DNA of 63,143 nt, taken from contig NZ_RHNS01000016.1 of NCBI RefSeq assembly GCF_003946305.1, forward strand, positions 1 through 63,143, in the 5' to 3' direction. Within the stretch, counting starts at the first letter, position 1; each line of letters opens with the position of its first letter. The position numbers and the translations under genes are program-made. Under the pieces are notes generated by a model. That model was not told where the DNA came from, did not search any database, and worked only from the letters and a program-made list of their open reading frames with translations. This document shows, in pieces, positions 39,329-46,819 of the stretch. The stretch comes from Lacticaseibacillus porcinae. Its GTDB lineage: Bacteria; Bacillota; Bacilli; Lactobacillales; Lactobacillaceae.

Positions 39329-40951
39329 TCAATTTTCTAATAAATCACGCCGTTGGTAAGCAATGTATCCGACGACGACTAAAATTAATCCTAGTGCAGT
39401 CATCCAACCGGCAGTTCCCCAATTGACGGCTTTGACTGGTACAGTGTTTACCCAACCAAAAGGCGTTAACTGCGTACTCCACTTCGGAAAGTTCATCAAT
39501 GCGCCTAAATATAAGGAGAAAAAGCCGTACGCAGGTAGGATCCATGCCAGCGTTTGTAGCTTTGGAAGCAATCCTGAAAGTAAGGCGCCAAAGCCAAAAG
39601 TGACGATTAAAGCTGGTGCAAAGCCCCAGAAACCGCGCATAAAGTGAGCGAAACTTGGCATATTGTCACCCATTGAAGCAGCCCCAGCGACATACATCCC
39701 ACAAACCGCTAAGAAGAAGGTTGCCAGGCTAACGACTAAGCCAAAGCCTGCAATGGCAAAAAACAAATGAGCACGAGAGACGCTGCGAGCATGTAGCTGT
39801 TCGAAGTAGCCTTTGCGTTCATCACCGTTTAATCGAAACATCGTGATCAACCCAGGGATGATTGCTAACACTGCAAAGATGATGGTCAACTTGTTGGCAA
39901 ACGATAAGACGATGGCGCGGTTAGCGGCATCAGTAGCAGCCGTGCCAATCAGCTTGGACATCATCGGATTGGATTTCAATAAATCACCGGCAGTCCCAAA
40001 GATGGAACCGTAAGTGGCACCTAAGAAGAATAAACCCACTAACCAAATGATGGTGCTGGTACGTTCGAGGCGTGCGATCAACGACAATGGACCGGCTAAA
40101 AATAATGAAGCGCGTTTGCGTCCCGCGCGATCAGGTAATAAGCCGGCGCCAACATCGCGAGTCGCCCCAACCATAATCGTCAACGCACCGATGATTACCG
40201 TCATCAGCAACATCAAGCCGACAGGTCCCCAGTTGTTTTTTCCGTAAATATCGAGTTTTTCGATCCAACCGTAAATGGTCCACCAAGTGTAGTCAGGATT
40301 TTTAACGTCGGTACCCATGCGGATCACATATAAAATGCCTAACCAACTGTAACTTAAAATTGTGGCGCCACGGCTAGAATCAGCAATTTGTGCAAAAAGT
40401 AAACTAAAGGCGCCAAACATCAAACCAAACATCGCGAGGCCTAAGCCAAACAGCCAGTTCCCACCAGCGTTCATCCCAGTCATACCGCTAGCTTGCAGAC
40501 CAAGGGCTTCTAAGACGCCGGCGATGACGTTAATGATCACCAATTCTAAAATTGCGGCAGTTAAAGCACTGGAGCGGCCAACGCTGTGGGCGCGGATCAA
40601 TTCTAACACCCCAGAGTCTTCATCACCGCGAGTGGTATGCACCGCAAAATAAATATTCATCATGGCGACGAACAAGCCCATGAAAGTCATCATTTCTGCA
40701 GCATATACGATCGCAACGGTATAAGGTGGCTTTGCAGTAAAGGGACCCATCAACGACACCATCGCAGGGGTTTTTAAGGTGGTGATGATCGTGGCCATTG
40801 CTTTTTTAGTGCCATAAAGACCGTCAAACTTTGCGGCAGCACCTGCCATTAATCCGACTAAGCCAATCAACCAAAAAACGATCTTCAACCAATCGCGGCG
40901 CAGATTCAAGCGCAACAATTGACCGGTTTTTGCATAATGTGTTGAAAACAT
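39329..40951 (-). CDS. ABC exporter permease, large two-half type
   Basis: 540 aa with start ATG 40951 behind AGGAGG; the longer frame to 41029 overlaps the ATPase gene. About 12 membrane segments in two similar halves, each starting with a Leu/Arg-rich amphipathic piece (LRLNLRRDWLK and ARLERTSTIIW). This is the type of permease found with TetR regulators and labelled polyketide-antibiotic exporter. Substrate unknown. Confidence 0.88.
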   Translation of the reverse strand: MFSTHYAKTGQLLRLNLRRDWLKIVFWLIGLVGLMAGAAAKFDGLYGTKKAMATIITTLKTPAMVSLMGPFTAKPPYTVAIVYAAEMMTFMGLFVAMMNIYFAVHTTRGDEDSGVLELIRAHSVGRSSALTAAILELVIINVIAGVLEALGLQASGMTGMNAGGNWLFGLGLAMFGLMFGAFSLLFAQIADSSRGATILSYSWLGILYVIRMGTDVKNPDYTWWTIYGWIEKLDIYGKNNWGPVGLMLLMTVIIGALTIMVGATRDVGAGLLPDRAGRKRASLFLAGPLSLIARLERTSTIIWLVGLFFLGATYGSIFGTAGDLLKSNPMMSKLIGTAATDAANRAIVLSFANKLTIIFAVLAIIPGLITMFRLNGDERKGYFEQLHARSVSRAHLFFAIAGFGLVVSLATFFLAVCGMYVAGAASMGDNMPSFAHFMRGFWGFAPALIVTFGFGALLSGLLPKLQTLAWILPAYGFFSLYLGALMNFPKWSTQLTPFGWVNTVPVKAVNWGTAGWMTALGLILVVVGYIAYQRRDLLEN

Positions 40952-40952
40952 A

Positions 40953-41843
40953 TCACGCCTCCTGATTGTAGTAGCGCAAGAATAAATCTTCCAAAGTTGG
41001 TGGTGTGCTTTGCAACTGCTTGATTTCAAGTGGTGCCAAAGCCGTCATCACACTGGCGAGATTTTCAGAGTCAACTGCAAATGTCGCTTTGTTACCAGTT
41101 TGGTTAAATGAGTGAACGGCAGGTAATTGTTGAATCGTGCTGAGATCTTTGACTGTGGTAACGGTGACTTGGGTGCGTGACAGTTGCCGCATATCATCTA
41201 ATGTCCCAGTTTCAATGATCGTCCCTTGACGAATGATCCCAATGCGATCACACATGCGTTCCACTTCGCTGAGAATGTGGCTGGACAACAAAACGGATTT
41301 ACCAGCAGCCTTTAAAGCTAAAACATGTTTTTGGAAGACTTCTTCCATCAACGGGTCCAGCCCAGACGTCGGTTCATCGAAAATATACAGATCTGCATCT
41401 GTTGAAAAAGCGGCGATCAAGGCCACTTTTTGGCGGTTACCTTTGGAGTAGGTGCGATTTTTCTTGGAGACATCTAAGTCAAAGTCTTTGATCAACGCAT
41501 CAGTTTTAGCGGAGTGCTTTTGACCATTGAGCTTTAAAAATAAATCGATCGCTTCGCCGCCAGATAAATTAGGCCACAAATACACGTCGCCAGGTACATA
41601 AGCTAAGCGTTTGTGAATGGCAACGGCTTGAGACCAAACGTCTTGACCAAAAATCGTCGCTTGGCCGCTAGATTTCTTGAGGATCCCCAGCAAGGTGCGG
41701 ATCGTTGTTGATTTACCGGCACCGTTAGGCCCGATGAAGCCGAAAACTTCACCTGGATATACGTCAAAGGTGATGTCTTTGAGGGCTTGAAACTTTCCGA
41801 AGTGTTTTTGTAAATGTTGAATCTGAACCACTGGCTGTGCCAT
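40953..41843 (-). CDS. ABC exporter ATP-binding protein
   Basis: 296 aa. Walker A GPNGAGKSTT (about 38-47), an ABC signature degenerate to YSKGNRQKV, Walker B LYIFDEPT, and the His loop LLSSHI. The C-terminal extension (about 215-296) is typical of DrrA-like exporter ATPases. One base separates it from the permease gene. Confidence 0.93.
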   Translation of the reverse strand: MAQPVVQIQHLQKHFGKFQALKDITFDVYPGEVFGFIGPNGAGKSTTIRTLLGILKKSSGQATIFGQDVWSQAVAIHKRLAYVPGDVYLWPNLSGGEAIDLFLKLNGQKHSAKTDALIKDFDLDVSKKNRTYSKGNRQKVALIAAFSTDADLYIFDEPTSGLDPLMEEVFQKHVLALKAAGKSVLLSSHILSEVERMCDRIGIIRQGTIIETGTLDDMRQLSRTQVTVTTVKDLSTIQQLPAVHSFNQTGNKATFAVDSENLASVMTALAPLEIKQLQSTPPTLEDLFLRYYNQEA

Positions 41844-41893
41844 GATGTGGCCTCCTTATGAAAAATAATCGCGTGACATTTCATTGCGACTGT

Positions 41894-41936
41894 AGTGTAT
41901 CACCGAGTGACTGGTCGGTCAATGACTTATGAGTCA
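41894..41936 (-). promoter_or_regulatory. Exporter promoter with two TetR-type operators
   Basis: On the minus strand TTGACC, 17 bp, TACACT (-35 at 41917-41922, -10 at 41894-41899). TGACTGGTCGGTCA (41908-41921) overlaps the spacer and -35, and the palindrome TGACT-TATG-AGTCA (41923-41936) lies just upstream. The TetR protein of this operon is the natural candidate to bind them. Confidence 0.7.
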
Positions 41937-42088
41937 ATTTAATTGCAAAAGTTTTGGAGGCCGTAGAAACGCTGATATTAAACGGATTGCAAACGTAATC
42001 CTGAGGTTATCCATTTCAGTTTTTGAGCAACCGTTGTGATGTCGTTGAAGCGCTGGATTCGTGCGACAAAAAATCGACAAACAATTTG

Positions 42089-42131
42089 CGAACAAACGTT
42101 CTTGAAAAATAAGAACGTTTGTTCGTATAAT
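42089..42131 (+). promoter_or_regulatory. SOS promoter with two LexA boxes
   Basis: CGAACAAACGTTCT (42089-42102) and AGAACGTTTGTTCG (42112-42125) match the Gram-positive LexA box CGAAC-N4-GTTCG and are inverted copies of each other. TTGAAA (42102) and TATAAT (42126-42131) form the promoter between and after them. Tight SOS control is expected. Confidence 0.85.
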
Positions 42132-42155
42132 AGACCCATAAGGAAGGTGATCCAA

Positions 42156-42536
42156 ATGGCATATGTGGTACCACGAGAATTATGGTTATACGATGATCGC
42201 GGCATGATGAATTGGATGGGGTGGTTGTTGTCTGATCACAGCGCCTTTATGGAACAAGCGGCCCACAATAATCAGCCACAAACGGAGCTTTCAGCGATGA
42301 CTGATGCAGCCATCGACGGAACCTTGCAACAAGCATTTGAACAACGTCAAGTCGTTGCCATTCAACTTAATGCGTTGTGGGATGCAGCTTATTTACCAGA
42401 AATCGTCGGATTAGTTATCGGTTGTGATGATGGACGAGTATTTTTGCAAGCGCAAGATGGTGGGATGCAAGCCTTATCGGTTAGCGACATTCATCATGTC
42501 CGCGTGACTGAAACTAAACATTGGTGGGCGGCATGA
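42156..42536 (+). CDS. YolD-like protein
   Basis: 126 aa with start ATG 42156 behind AAGGTG. YolD-like proteins are encoded directly before UvrX/UmuC-type polymerases on plasmids and chromosomes of Firmicutes and are thought to assist or regulate them, like a UmuD substitute. The C-terminal half (VVAIQLNALWDAAYLPEIVG, IHHVRVTET) is typical. ATGA overlap with the polymerase gene. Confidence 0.85.
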   Translation: MAYVVPRELWLYDDRGMMNWMGWLLSDHSAFMEQAAHNNQPQTELSAMTDAAIDGTLQQAFEQRQVVAIQLNALWDAAYLPEIVGLVIGCDDGRVFLQAQDGGMQALSVSDIHHVRVTETKHWWAA

Positions 42537-43825
42537 GCACGCCGCTTGATGACCCGAAACGTTTGCCAGTGCGCGATATTATGTGTATCGATTGCAAATC
42601 ATTTTATGCCAGTGTCGAAGCGATTCGTCGCGCTGAATATCCATTAGCGGCGAAAAATGCAGTGTTATCGCGACCAGAATCTTCAGGAGGATTGATTTTA
42701 GCAGCGTCACCAGATACGAAATCTGATTATGGCGTGAAATTAGGGACCCGCCAGTTTGAATTGCGACCAGATATGGATATTCAAGTGGTCGATCCGCACA
42801 TGAGCGACTATATCAAGATCAATTATCGTATCAATGAAATTTACCGCAAGTTCACGGATGATGCGCACTGGTATGTTTATTCGATCGATGAGTCGTTTAT
42901 CGATGTGTCGGCGTCGCATCAGTTATTTGGCGATAATTGGGCGATCGCCCGAGAGATTCGCAGGCAAGTGGAAGAAACGACTGGAATTTTCACAACCGTT
43001 GGCATCGGTCCGAATCCATTAATGGCTAAACTCGCTTTAGACAATGAAGCCAAGAAGAAGGACCCTTGGATCGCGGAGTGGGGGTATGACGATGTGACAA
43101 CGAAATTATGGCAAATCGATCCGCTGACAGACTTTTGGTCGATCGGCAGTAAAACCGCGGCTAAGCTTGAAGCGATGGAAATTTATTCGCTCAAAGACCT
43201 AGCCCTCAGTGATCGAAAATTGATTCATGATCGCTTTGGCATTTTAGGAGATGCATTGTACTTTCATGCTTGGGGGATCGATTACTCAGATCTTGCTCGG
43301 CGCTATTTGCCGCGTAGTGAAAATAAAGGGTATGGCAATTCGCAAGTGTTGATGCGCGATTACACTACGATGGCAGATCTGGAAACTGTGTTGTCTGAAA
43401 TTGCTGATCAAGTGGCCACGCGGTTGCGCAAACACGGGGTGGTTGGTGAAGTCGTGGGCATCTCAGTCGGATTTGCAGAACCTGATGCCCAAGGTAAAAC
43501 GCATTGGGGTGCCCAAACGCAAGTCGATCCAACGAATCGCACCGATGATTTGATCCGCGCGGTACGTTATTTGCTCCATAAGAAGTGGCAAGGTAATGCG
43601 ATCCGCAATGTCGGCGTGCGGGTCAATCGCATCAGCAAACCGGCAACCATTCAAACTGACTTATTTGAAAATGTTGAACAACTCGAGGCGGAACAACGCT
43701 TGGCCGCCAGCATTGATAAAATTCGCGATCGTTTTGGTTATAAAGCCATTGTCCGCGGGTATTCCAAGACGAAAGGTGGGACTGCGATCGATCGTTCAGG
43801 GTTAGTTGGCGGCCATGCAGGCTAG
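42533..43825 (+). CDS. uvrX: Y-family DNA polymerase (UvrX/UmuC type)
   Basis: 430 aa with start ATG 42533 overlapping the yolD-like stop. Catalytic motifs: MCIDCKSFYASVEA (metal Asp, residues about 18-31) and YSIDESFIDVS (about 113-123), followed by the little-finger domain. It copies past DNA lesions with low fidelity during the SOS response. Control by the two LexA boxes upstream of the operon. Confidence 0.93.
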   Translation: MSTPLDDPKRLPVRDIMCIDCKSFYASVEAIRRAEYPLAAKNAVLSRPESSGGLILAASPDTKSDYGVKLGTRQFELRPDMDIQVVDPHMSDYIKINYRINEIYRKFTDDAHWYVYSIDESFIDVSASHQLFGDNWAIAREIRRQVEETTGIFTTVGIGPNPLMAKLALDNEAKKKDPWIAEWGYDDVTTKLWQIDPLTDFWSIGSKTAAKLEAMEIYSLKDLALSDRKLIHDRFGILGDALYFHAWGIDYSDLARRYLPRSENKGYGNSQVLMRDYTTMADLETVLSEIADQVATRLRKHGVVGEVVGISVGFAEPDAQGKTHWGAQTQVDPTNRTDDLIRAVRYLLHKKWQGNAIRNVGVRVNRISKPATIQTDLFENVEQLEAEQRLAASIDKIRDRFGYKAIVRGYSKTKGGTAIDRSGLVGGHAG

Positions 43826-43837
43826 AAAGGAGTCACG

Positions 43838-44188
43838 ATGTTATTAGAATCAAGGCAATTGATCGCTAATTTTGATAAGTATTTTTTGCGTAAGTATAAA
43901 TGGCGTTATGTGTTGATGGTGGTGAATAATCACTATTTTGATCGGTATTCGTTTTTCTTGCAGGCTTGGCGTTTTGGCGATGCGCTGCATTATAGTTATG
44001 ACTTGATGGAAATGCCGCGCGATGAGGCGAAGTATCAACAGGTGATGCAAGATTTGCGGGCCCACACCAAAATGCGCATTGAGTTTCGCGATACGCATCA
44101 GCTCGCGCATCCAGGCCGTGATATCGTCAATGACAATGTGCATGGACATGGCACTAGCACCCGTTACCATGAGCAACATCCCAAATAA
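43838..44188 (+). CDS. Hypothetical protein, third gene of the SOS operon
   Basis: 116 aa with start ATG 43838 behind AAAGGAG, 12 bp after uvrX. Many aromatic, His and Arg residues (KYKWRYVLMVVNNHYFDRYSF is broken here by its charged patches). No membrane segment. I do not recognise the family. Its position suggests a role in the DNA damage response. Confidence 0.75.
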   Translation: MLLESRQLIANFDKYFLRKYKWRYVLMVVNNHYFDRYSFFLQAWRFGDALHYSYDLMEMPRDEAKYQQVMQDLRAHTKMRIEFRDTHQLAHPGRDIVNDNVHGHGTSTRYHEQHPK

Positions 44189-44192
44189 GCGC

Positions 44193-44228
44193 AAATAAAA
44201 ATCAGGCACGAGGCCTGATTTTTATTTT
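44193..44228. terminator. Bidirectional terminator between SOS operon and ccpA
   Basis: AAATAAAAATCAGGC and GCCTGATTTTTATTT form a perfect 15-bp stem around a 5-base loop. Confidence 0.95.
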
Positions 44229-44232
44229 GAAA

Positions 44233-45234
44233 CTATTTGGTTGACTTGCGGCTGGTGATGTCAAAGCCTAAGCGAATCGTCTTGGCGTCGATTTCTTCTT
44301 TGTTCATCATCTTGGTCAACAAACGCATGGCAACGGCACCGATATCATACAAAGGTTGGTCGATGGAAGTCATTTGTGGACGAGCCATTTCAGTTAACTT
44401 GGTGTTGTTAGAGGTGATCAATTCAAAGTCATCAGGAACTGAAACCCCAGCATCAATGGCGCCGTCTAAGACCCCAAAGGCCAATTCGTCGTCACCAACC
44501 AAAGCAGCGGTTGCGCCGGCTTTTTGTAATTGCTTGAAGACAGCCAAACCAGCATGATAAGAAGCTTCAGATTCAAAGACTAACGATTCGTCATAAGCCA
44601 AACCAGCTTTAGCTAAGGCGTTCTTGTAACCTTGCAAACGATATTCACCGTTGATCGGTTGACTTAAAGGACCAGTGACCAAAGCGACTGCTTTGTTACC
44701 GGACTTGATCAATTGCGTGGTGGCAGCTTCAACAGCAGCGACGTAATCGATGTTAACAGAGCCAACTTGTTCGTCAGGATCAACAGAACCAGCTAAAACG
44801 ATCGGGGTTTTAGAACGAGAGAATTCTTGGCGAATATTGTCAGAAATGTCGTGACCCATGTAGATCAAGCCATCAACTTGCTTGGCCAACAAGGTGTTCA
44901 GCACTTGAACTTCTTTTTGAGAGTTTTCATCAGAGTTGGCTAAAATGATGTTGTACTTGTACATTGTCGCCACGTCGTCGATCCCACGTGCCAGGCTAGA
45001 GAAGAACATGTTGGTGACATCAGGAATGATCACACCGACAGTGGTAGTTTTCTTAGAAGCCAAACCACGGGCAACCGCGTTTGGACGGTAATCGAGTTTA
45101 TCGATCACTTCCAAGACTTTCTTGCGAGTTGCTGGCTTAACGTTCGGGTTCCCGTTGACAACACGAGAAACCGTGGCCATGGAAACGTTGGCTTCACGGG
45201 CAACGTCATAAATCGTAATCGTTTGTTTTTCCAT
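44233..45234 (-). CDS. ccpA: Catabolite control protein A
   Basis: 333 aa LacI-family regulator. Helix-turn-helix TIYDVAREANVSMATVSRVV (residues 6-25) and hinge helix YRPNAVARGLASK, then the periplasmic-binding-like core where HPr-Ser46-P docks. Global regulator of carbon use. The divergent partner pepQ is the classic arrangement in lactobacilli and confirms the identity. Confidence 0.95.
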   Translation of the reverse strand: MEKQTITIYDVAREANVSMATVSRVVNGNPNVKPATRKKVLEVIDKLDYRPNAVARGLASKKTTTVGVIIPDVTNMFFSSLARGIDDVATMYKYNIILANSDENSQKEVQVLNTLLAKQVDGLIYMGHDISDNIRQEFSRSKTPIVLAGSVDPDEQVGSVNIDYVAAVEAATTQLIKSGNKAVALVTGPLSQPINGEYRLQGYKNALAKAGLAYDESLVFESEASYHAGLAVFKQLQKAGATAALVGDDELAFGVLDGAIDAGVSVPDDFELITSNNTKLTEMARPQMTSIDQPLYDIGAVAMRLLTKMMNKEEIDAKTIRLGFDITSRKSTK

Positions 45235-45315
45235 TATTTGTGTAGCTCCTTATTTCACAGTAGCGATAAATACTTGCTTAATTTACAATCCACTCTAGCA
45301 AACTACCGCAAGGAA

Positions 45316-45329
45316 TGCAAGCGTTTTAC
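45316..45329. promoter_or_regulatory. cre-like site in the ccpA-pepQ intergenic region
   Basis: TGCAAGCGTTTTAC carries the AAGCG core of a cre, with an imperfect 3' half. It lies about 80 bp upstream of the ccpA start, so autoregulation is plausible. Confidence 0.45.
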
Positions 45330-45365
45330 TGAATTTTTCAGAGAAAGTTTCATGAGCATTTTTCA

Positions 45366-45397
45366 GAAAGCCGGTTTAACGGCTTTCATGGTATACT
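45366..45397 (+). promoter_or_regulatory. pepQ promoter with upstream hairpin
   Basis: GAAAGCCG/CGGCTTTC (45366-45387) is a perfect 8-bp inverted repeat directly before an extended -10, TGG-TATACT (45392-45397). No -35 is evident, so the repeat may be an operator or activator site. Confidence 0.5.
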
Positions 45398-45436
45398 AGA
45401 AACGTCAACAATTGTGAAAAAAGGAAGCGAGACTAG

Positions 45437-46540
45437 ATGAATCAACAACTGCAAAACTTGCAACAATGGGTCCAAGACCAAGGCCTTGACGTCGCTTACA
45501 TCTCAAATTTCACCAATATCAACTATTTCACGAACTTCTTTCAAGATCCCGAAGAACGTGTGACCGGCTTGTTCGTGTTTCCCGATCATGAACCGTTTTT
45601 ATTCACCCCAGCATTATCGATTCAGGCAGTGAAAAAAGCTGGTTGGGATTATCCAGTTTACGGTTATCTCGATCATGAAGATCCTTTTGCATTGATTGCC
45701 GATCATATTCGCGCTGTCAATCCTAACCCGTTAAAGTGGGGGATCGAAAAACTCGATTTAGCGGTACAAAAATTTGAAGCCATCACCCGGCAATTTCCAC
45801 AAGCTAGCTTTCCTGCAGATGCCAGCATGAAGATCCAGGAACTGCAACTGATCAAAACTGATGCAGAACTGGAAATCATGAAAGTCGCAGGCCAACAAGC
45901 AGATGCTGCCTTTGCAGCGGGCTTTGCAGCCTTACAAGCAGGACGTTCCGAACAAGCGGTGGTTGCTGAAATCGAATATGCGATGATGAAACAAGGCGTC
46001 ATGCATATGTCGTTTGACACCATTGTGCAAGCAGGCGTGGATGCAGCAGATCCTCACGGTGGCCCTGAAGCCACAAAAGTGCAACCAGGCGAGTTGGTAT
46101 TGTTTGATCTTGGGACCAACAATCATGGTTACATGTCAGATGCCACGCGGACGGTAGCTTTTGGTGGCGATGTCTCACCGAAAGCCCGGGAGATCTTTGA
46201 TGTGTGCTTAGAAGCGCAACTCACTGCTCAAGCTGCAGTCCGTCCTGGCCTGCGTGCTAGCGATTTAGATAAAATCGCGCGTGATGTGATCGAAAAAGCA
46301 GGTTATGGCGAATACTTTAACCATCGCTTAGGTCACGGCATCGGCATGTCCACACATGAATTCCCATCGATCATGGCAGGCAATGATATGGAATTAGTTG
46401 AAGGTATGTGCTTCTCCATTGAACCTGGGATCTATATTCCAGGCGTCGCTGGGGTGCGGATCGAAGACTGTGTGCATGTCACAGCCACTGGTTGTGAACC
46501 ATTTACCCATACGCCAAAAGATTTTCAAATCATTCAATAA
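45437..46540 (+). CDS. pepQ: Xaa-Pro dipeptidase (prolidase)
   Basis: 367 aa. Pita-bread metallopeptidase domain from about residue 135, with metal ligands in FDLGTNNHGYMSDATRT, HRLGHGIGMSTHE, FSIEPGIY and GVRIEDCVHV. It hydrolyses X-Pro dipeptides in the cytoplasm, finishing casein peptide breakdown. Divergent from ccpA. Confidence 0.95.
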   Translation: MNQQLQNLQQWVQDQGLDVAYISNFTNINYFTNFFQDPEERVTGLFVFPDHEPFLFTPALSIQAVKKAGWDYPVYGYLDHEDPFALIADHIRAVNPNPLKWGIEKLDLAVQKFEAITRQFPQASFPADASMKIQELQLIKTDAELEIMKVAGQQADAAFAAGFAALQAGRSEQAVVAEIEYAMMKQGVMHMSFDTIVQAGVDAADPHGGPEATKVQPGELVLFDLGTNNHGYMSDATRTVAFGGDVSPKAREIFDVCLEAQLTAQAAVRPGLRASDLDKIARDVIEKAGYGEYFNHRLGHGIGMSTHEFPSIMAGNDMELVEGMCFSIEPGIYIPGVAGVRIEDCVHVTATGCEPFTHTPKDFQIIQ

Positions 46541-46546
46541 ACTTGG

Positions 46547-46576
46547 TACGGCTGCAAATCTTGCAGCCGTATTTTT
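46547..46576 (+). terminator. Terminator of pepQ
   Basis: TACGGCTGCAA/TTGCAGCCGTA perfect 11-bp stem with a 3-base loop, then TTTTT. Confidence 0.95.
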
Positions 46577-46595
46577 ATTGCGCCATCAGGCGACA

Positions 46596-46711
46596 GTGGG
46601 CTAGCTCCGTTGCGGAACTGAAATCATCGAACGTGGCCGGCCGACTTCTGCAGACGGCCGCACGGCAACTTGTCCAATTCACCGCAGTGTCGCCGAATCG
46701 TCGGAGCCCAC
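46596..46711. ncRNA. Candidate structured RNA between pepQ and the PBP gene
   Basis: The ends pair: GTGG, a 4-base bulge and GCTCCG (46596-46609) with CGGAGCCCAC (46702-46711). GC-rich inner stems such as GGCCG/CGGCC follow. No reading frame. On the plus strand it would be ended by the hairpin at 46782-46817. No known family recognised, and the strand is uncertain. Confidence 0.4.
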
Positions 46712-46781
46712 AGATTTTCGTGCCGGAGGCATATTGGTATAGTATGCTGAAACACTTACACTGCCAGACGTCGAGAGTATT

Positions 46782-46817
46782 AAAAAGCCAAGACGAAATT
46801 TTTCGTCTTGGCTTTTT
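46782..46817. terminator. Bidirectional terminator after the PBP gene
   Basis: AAAAAGCCAAGACGAAA and TTTCGTCTTGGCTTTTT form a perfect stem, abutting the stop of the PBP gene. Confidence 0.95.
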
Positions 46818-46819
46818 GA

